A stretch of DNA of 54,030 nt from Veillonella sp. VA137. GTDB taxonomy: Bacteria > Bacillota > Negativicutes > Veillonellales > Veillonellaceae. The stretch spans positions 1-54,030 of the forward strand of contig NZ_RQVK01000013.1 of NCBI RefSeq assembly GCF_003992015.1, given 5' to 3'. The notes beneath the pieces are model-generated. The model was not told the origin of the DNA, did no database searches, and saw nothing but the letters and a program-made list of their open reading frames with translations. Below are positions 50,871 through 54,030 of this stretch, piece after piece. How positions within the stretch are numbered: the first letter of the stretch is position 1; every line of letters starts with the position of its first letter. The translations under genes and the position numbers were made by a program.

Positions 50871-51439
50871 TGGATAAAACGGCATTGCGTAAGAAGTTTT
50901 TAGAACGTCGTCGCAATGTACAAGTCCAAGAGGTTCCTACGTGGTCGGCACAATTGGCGGATCGACTGTGGGCTATGCCTAAAGTGGTTGATGCGAAGCA
51001 TATCATGGCGTACTTGGCTATGCCCAAGGAGGCCAATCTTGATGCTTTCATCATAGAAGCCTTGGAGCAGGGGAAGCATGTTTATGTGCCTGTGTGCGTG
51101 ACCAAAACAGAGATGGTAGGCGTTCGGATTACTGATTTAGAGTCCCTCGTAAGGGGAACATTGGGAATCCGTATTCCAAATGAACCCTATGACATCGTAG
51201 AACCAACACAATTGGATTGTATTCTCGTTCCCGGTCTTGCCTTTGATCGTAGAGGTGGTCGCATGGGAATGGGGGCTGGATATTATGACCGATACTTACA
51301 ACAGATTACTGTAGAGAACCGAATCGGTATAGCCTGGGATAATCAAATTTCAGAAGAAATGTTACCCATGGCACCTCATGATGAGTGGATGCATACCATT
51401 GTGACACCATCAGAGAGTATCCATTGTTATAAAGAATAG
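50870..51439 (+). CDS. 5-formyltetrahydrofolate cyclo-ligase
   Basis: 189 residues. K-x-x-L-R-K-K at the start, M-A-Y-L-A-M-P-K-E, V-P-G-L-A-F-D-R-R-G-G-R-M-G-M-G-x-G-Y-Y-D-R-Y-L (about 123-146, nucleotide-binding) are the family hallmarks. It turns 5-formyl-THF into 5,10-methenyl-THF with ATP, returning a stalled folate to the pool; this complements the fhs and fchA reactions. It overlaps yajC by one base (TAATG). Confidence 0.92.
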   Translation: MDKTALRKKFLERRRNVQVQEVPTWSAQLADRLWAMPKVVDAKHIMAYLAMPKEANLDAFIIEALEQGKHVYVPVCVTKTEMVGVRITDLESLVRGTLGIRIPNEPYDIVEPTQLDCILVPGLAFDRRGGRMGMGAGYYDRYLQQITVENRIGIAWDNQISEEMLPMAPHDEWMHTIVTPSESIHCYKE

Positions 51440-51450
51440 GAGGGAATCCA

Positions 51451-52713
51451 TTGAACACAAAAGCAGCTTTACGCTTTTTCGGCGTAGTAGCAGTGATTTT
51501 AGGTCTATTTATTTGGCTCATTGGACCACTTGCTAACTCCATTAAACAAGGGTTGGATTTACAAGGTGGTACTCACATTGTATTAGAAGCGCAAGATTCT
51601 GGACCTAACGTGGTTACAGATGATGCAGTAGAACGGGTTATTCAAATCTTAGGCCGTCGTATTAATGAAATGGGTTTAACTGAGCCTATCATTCAACGTG
51701 AAGGTAAAAAACGTATCATTATCGAATTACCTGGTGAAAAAGATCCGCAAAAAGCCATCGAAACAGTTGGTAAAACGGCGGTTCTTGAGTTCCGTGATGA
51801 AAATGGAAAAGTCCATTTAGATGGTAATGACTTAAAAGATGCAAAAGAACAATTAGAAGGTAAACAAGCATCCGTTAATATCCAATTAACAGATGAAGGT
51901 GCGAAAAAATTCGGCGCTTTAACAACAGCTAATATTGGTCGTCACATCGGCATTTATTTGGATGGTGAGCAATTGACAAATCCAGTGGTCAACGAACCAA
52001 TTACTGGTGGTAGTGCTCGTATTACTGGTAGCCGTGACTTGGAAGAAGCGAAAAGCTTAGCTATTTTACTACGTTCTGGTGCATTGCCTGTAAAAGTAGA
52101 AGTTATGGAAGTGCGTACCGTTGGTCCTACTTTGGGGCAAGACTCTAAAGATAAATCTGTTGTAGCTTTTGGTGTTGGTATTGCTTTAATCATTGCATTT
52201 ATGCTTGTGTTATACAGATTATCTGGATTCGTAGCGACGATCGCTTTGTTAGTGTTTGTGTTAATTTTGGTAGCGATCTTAGGGCCGCATGCTTTGAATG
52301 CGACCATGACCTTGCCAGGTGTAGCTGGTATTATCCTCAGTATGGGGGTTGCCGTGGACGCGAACATCTTAATCTTTGAACGGTTCAAAGAAGAAGTGGT
52401 GGAAGGTAAAACATTGCGCATGTCCATGGAATCTGGTTTCCGCCGTGCTTTTGATACGATCTTTGATGCGAATACATCCGTTATGATTACAGCGGTGATC
52501 CTCATTGTTCTTGGTAGTGGACCTGTAAAAGGTTTCGCCATCAACTTGGCATTAGGGGTTATAGTATCTATGTTTACAGCTGTATCCATGAGTCGTACCT
52601 TGATGCATATGCTCATTGCGGCACAAATTACGAACCGACCATTCTGGTATGGATCTAACGTATCTCCATCTGTTACGATTGAAGCATTTAAGAAAGGAGA
52701 TAAGAAAAAATGA
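51451..52713 (+). CDS. secD: Protein translocase subunit SecD
   Basis: 420 residues. One N-terminal helix, D-L-Q-G-G-x-H-I-V-L motif (about 32-41), a short periplasmic P1 region, then five helices with G-V-A-V-D-A-N-I-L-I-F-E-R-F-K-E-E (about 305-321), the RND-type proton-path segment. It uses proton motive force to help SecYEG finish export. The start is a TTG 9 bases after AGGAGGG; no better start exists. The stop overlaps secF. Confidence 0.95.
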   Translation: MNTKAALRFFGVVAVILGLFIWLIGPLANSIKQGLDLQGGTHIVLEAQDSGPNVVTDDAVERVIQILGRRINEMGLTEPIIQREGKKRIIIELPGEKDPQKAIETVGKTAVLEFRDENGKVHLDGNDLKDAKEQLEGKQASVNIQLTDEGAKKFGALTTANIGRHIGIYLDGEQLTNPVVNEPITGGSARITGSRDLEEAKSLAILLRSGALPVKVEVMEVRTVGPTLGQDSKDKSVVAFGVGIALIIAFMLVLYRLSGFVATIALLVFVLILVAILGPHALNATMTLPGVAGIILSMGVAVDANILIFERFKEEVVEGKTLRMSMESGFRRAFDTIFDANTSVMITAVILIVLGSGPVKGFAINLALGVIVSMFTAVSMSRTLMHMLIAAQITNRPFWYGSNVSPSVTIEAFKKGDKKK

Positions 52714-53606
52714 CATTTGATGTAATAAAACGTCATCGTTGGTGGTTTAGTATCTCCTCCATTGCAGTTATTCTAAGTATCATTTCCATGTTTATGTATG
52801 GATTTAACTTTGGTATCGATTTTACAGGTGGTACCATTGTAGAAGTGGAATTTAGTAAACCAGTGCAGGTATCTGCTGTACGGGAAAATTTAAAAGCTTT
52901 TGAATTGGAAAATGCAGTGATCCAATTATCTGGTGCAGATGCTACTGAATCAGAAGGTAAAACGGTAATGATTCGTACTCGTAACCTTGAGGCTAGTGAA
53001 AGTCAAGCTGTGGTAGCGGCGTTGAATAAAAACTTAGCAGAAGGTACGGTAAAACGGATTGAATCTGTAGGTGCTGTGATCGGTTCTGAAGTCACAGAGC
53101 ATGCATTGATTAATTTGCTCATCGCTTTCGTAGCGCTAGCACTATATATTACATATCGATTTGAGTATCGTGTAGCCTTGTCTTGTTTGTCTGCTATCTT
53201 CCATGACCTTATCATGGTATTAGGGATATTCTCTTTCTTCCATTTAGAAATTGATTCCTCCTTCTTGGCAGCGATTTTGACAGTTATCGGTTACTCTATG
53301 AATGAATCTGTCGTAATCTTTGACCGAATTCGTGAAAATACACATACTCATAAACGTACAGATACATTTGCAGATCTTGCCAATGCAAGTATCCACCAAA
53401 GTATCCATCGTTCCTGCTATACATTGTCTACAGTATTGTTCGCATGTTGCTCCTTATACTTCTTTGGTGGGGATACAACAAAGAACTTTGCTCTATGTAT
53501 GATTGTTGGTTTCGTAAGTGGTGCGTACTCCTCCATTTGCGTGGCTACATCTTTATGGGCAATTTGGAAATCCAATAATAAAAAAGATGCACGAAATCGT
53601 CTCTAA
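52710..53606 (+). CDS. secF: Protein translocase subunit SecF
   Basis: 298 residues. I-D-F-T-G-G-T-I-V-E-V (about 32-42), six helices and V-I-G-Y-S-M-N-E-S-V-V-I-F-D-R-I-R-E-N (about 190-208). In many SecF proteins the middle of this motif is Y-S-x-N-D-T-V-V; here N-E-S is a mild variant. The C-terminus is complete. It is coupled to secD by ATGA overlap. Confidence 0.95.
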   Translation: MTFDVIKRHRWWFSISSIAVILSIISMFMYGFNFGIDFTGGTIVEVEFSKPVQVSAVRENLKAFELENAVIQLSGADATESEGKTVMIRTRNLEASESQAVVAALNKNLAEGTVKRIESVGAVIGSEVTEHALINLLIAFVALALYITYRFEYRVALSCLSAIFHDLIMVLGIFSFFHLEIDSSFLAAILTVIGYSMNESVVIFDRIRENTHTHKRTDTFADLANASIHQSIHRSCYTLSTVLFACCSLYFFGGDTTKNFALCMIVGFVSGAYSSICVATSLWAIWKSNNKKDARNRL

Positions 53607-53648
53607 TGAAGCTATTCTGTTTTGCTAGAATGCTTGATTGGTGAAAGG

Positions 53649-53718
53649 GAAACGAGCAACATATTCCTTCTCAAGCTATACAGTGGTTATGCTTGTTCAG
53701 GAACATGTTGCTCGTTTC
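53649..53718. repeat. Dispersed long hairpin element, copy 2
   Basis: A 70-base palindrome. The arms GAAACGAGCAACAT / ATGTTGCTCGTTTC pair perfectly, then ATTCC / GGAAC partly, then the symmetric internal loop TTCT / TTCA, then the inner stem CAAGC-(T)-ATA / TAT-GCTTG. It has the same core as copy 1 (2344-2412). It lies 43 bases after secF and may also serve as a transcript end, although a T run is lacking. Confidence 0.75.
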
Positions 53719-53794
53719 TGCATTTCGGCATTTAGGTAATAAGGATATAGCAAAACGTTTTACGCAAAGATGGCGTTCCTTGGTGGTGTCATTA

Positions 53795-53855
53795 GAAACG
53801 AGCAATATATTTCTTCTCAAGCTATACAGTGGTTATGCTTGTTTAAAAAATATTG
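53795..53855. repeat. Dispersed long hairpin element, copy 3 (degenerate)
   Basis: The left arm GAAACGAGCAATAT and the core TTCT-CAAGC...GCTTG match copy 2 almost exactly, but the right arm has decayed to TTTAAAAAATATTG. A promoter begins 10 bases further right. The two copies lie in tandem with about 75 bases between. Confidence 0.7.
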
Positions 53856-53864
53856 GGAAAGGGG

Positions 53865-53893
53865 TTGCAAAATGTTTAAAAATATCATATAAT
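53865..53893 (+). promoter_or_regulatory. Promoter 1 at right edge
   Basis: TTGCAA (53865-53870), a 17-base spacer and TATAAT (53888-53893). It is followed at the start point by a hairpin AGTGCTTG / CAAGCACT (53900-53920) with a TTTAATTTT tail. Confidence 0.75.
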
Positions 53894-53899
53894 ACATTC

Positions 53900-53930
53900 A
53901 GTGCTTGAGACACAAGCACTTTTAATTTTC
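53900..53930 (+). terminator. Start-proximal terminator-like hairpin
   Basis: An 8-bp perfect stem with a 5-base loop and a T-rich tail, placed right at the start point of promoter 1. It may act as an attenuator or yield a very short RNA. Confidence 0.5.
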
Positions 53931-53975
53931 TCAAAAGTTATTAACTAAGAAAATTAAAAAAGATTAAAATAACTG

Positions 53976-54007
53976 TTGACACGAAATTGTGAATCTGTTA
54001 TTATAAT
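53976..54007 (+). promoter_or_regulatory. Promoter 2 at right edge
   Basis: A consensus TTGACA (53976-53981), a 17-base spacer and TATTAT (53999-54004), with TATAAT three bases further. Such strength suggests a stable RNA or highly expressed gene beyond the window; an rRNA operon is possible but not visible. Confidence 0.75.
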
Positions 54008-54030
54008 CTAGTCGTCACAACACGGTGTTG

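Noticed and set aside
51954-52736. 260-residue minus-strand frame opposite secD
   Set aside because: It lies wholly opposite the conserved secD gene and has no ribosome site or recognisable domain; a codon-bias shadow. The same applies to the long frames opposite the symporters, rplA and ruvB.
54008-54030. Start of an rRNA operon
   Set aside because: The promoter strength hints at it, but no rRNA sequence is within the window, so it is not called.

Overview
The window is a chromosomal segment of a low-GC, anaerobic Negativicute, most likely Veillonella or a close relative. This is an inference from gene content and order, made without any database search. The evidence is a Firmicutes-type gene order (rpmG-secE-nusG-rplKAJL, ylxM-ffh-rpsP-khpA-ylqD-rimM, ruvCAB-queA-tgt-yajC-secDF), a SpoIID-like protein, [FeFe]-hydrogenase maturase HydE, formate-tetrahydrofolate ligase and tRNAs with encoded CCA. 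Reading is dense, on both strands, with clear Shine-Dalgarno sites and many intrinsic terminators.

Layout. 1-1.3 kb: the 3' half of a tRNA-Arg(UCU), cut in the anticodon loop and fused to AT-rich DNA, so probably the edge of an integrated element, followed by a DUF3800 gene. 1.3-2.9 kb: pnuC (minus strand), then nearly 900 bp of structured DNA with a long dispersed hairpin element and a probable type I toxin-antitoxin module. 2.9-8.7 kb: methyltransferase, a stripped-down DnaA-like ATPase, a siroheme nitrite/sulfite reductase, a PepSY protein, a crotonase and guaC. 9-12 kb: thiT, a mobA-mobB fusion and moeA. 12-15.5 kb: two tandem paralogous dicarboxylate/amino-acid symporters, each behind a similar promoter plus terminator leader. 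15.7-22.4 kb: fhs, fchA, a 1002-residue BTAD/ATPase/TPR regulator and a YuiF-type transporter, possibly one regulated one-carbon/amino-acid fermentation unit. 22.5-23.4 kb: two small accessory genes, an 11-bp tandem repeat and tRNA-Lys.

23.6-27 kb: ribosomal and secretion genes with recognisable L1 and L10 autoregulatory leaders; rpoB does not follow rplL. 27-34.6 kb: yaaA, hydE, beta-carbonic anhydrase, tRNA-Ser, a small Cys/Trp protein, yigZ, copA and a small Cys/His protein. 35-39.3 kb: a MerR regulator and the SRP/S16/RimM operon without trmD. 39.5-43.8 kb: tmcAL with low-complexity insertions, a lipoprotein, ackA and a membrane protein. 44-53.6 kb: radC, ruvCAB, a SpoIID-like gene, queA, tgt, yajC, a 5-formyl-THF cyclo-ligase, secD and secF. 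The last 420 bp hold two more copies of the hairpin element and two strong promoters facing out of the window.

The parts least explained by known annotation are the dispersed hairpin family (three copies), the type I toxin module, the paired attenuator leaders of the symporters, the BTAD-regulated fhs/fchA/transporter cluster, the DnaA-like ATPase and several repeat arrays upstream of regulators. All functions are inferred by motif reading; no alignment or folding program was run.
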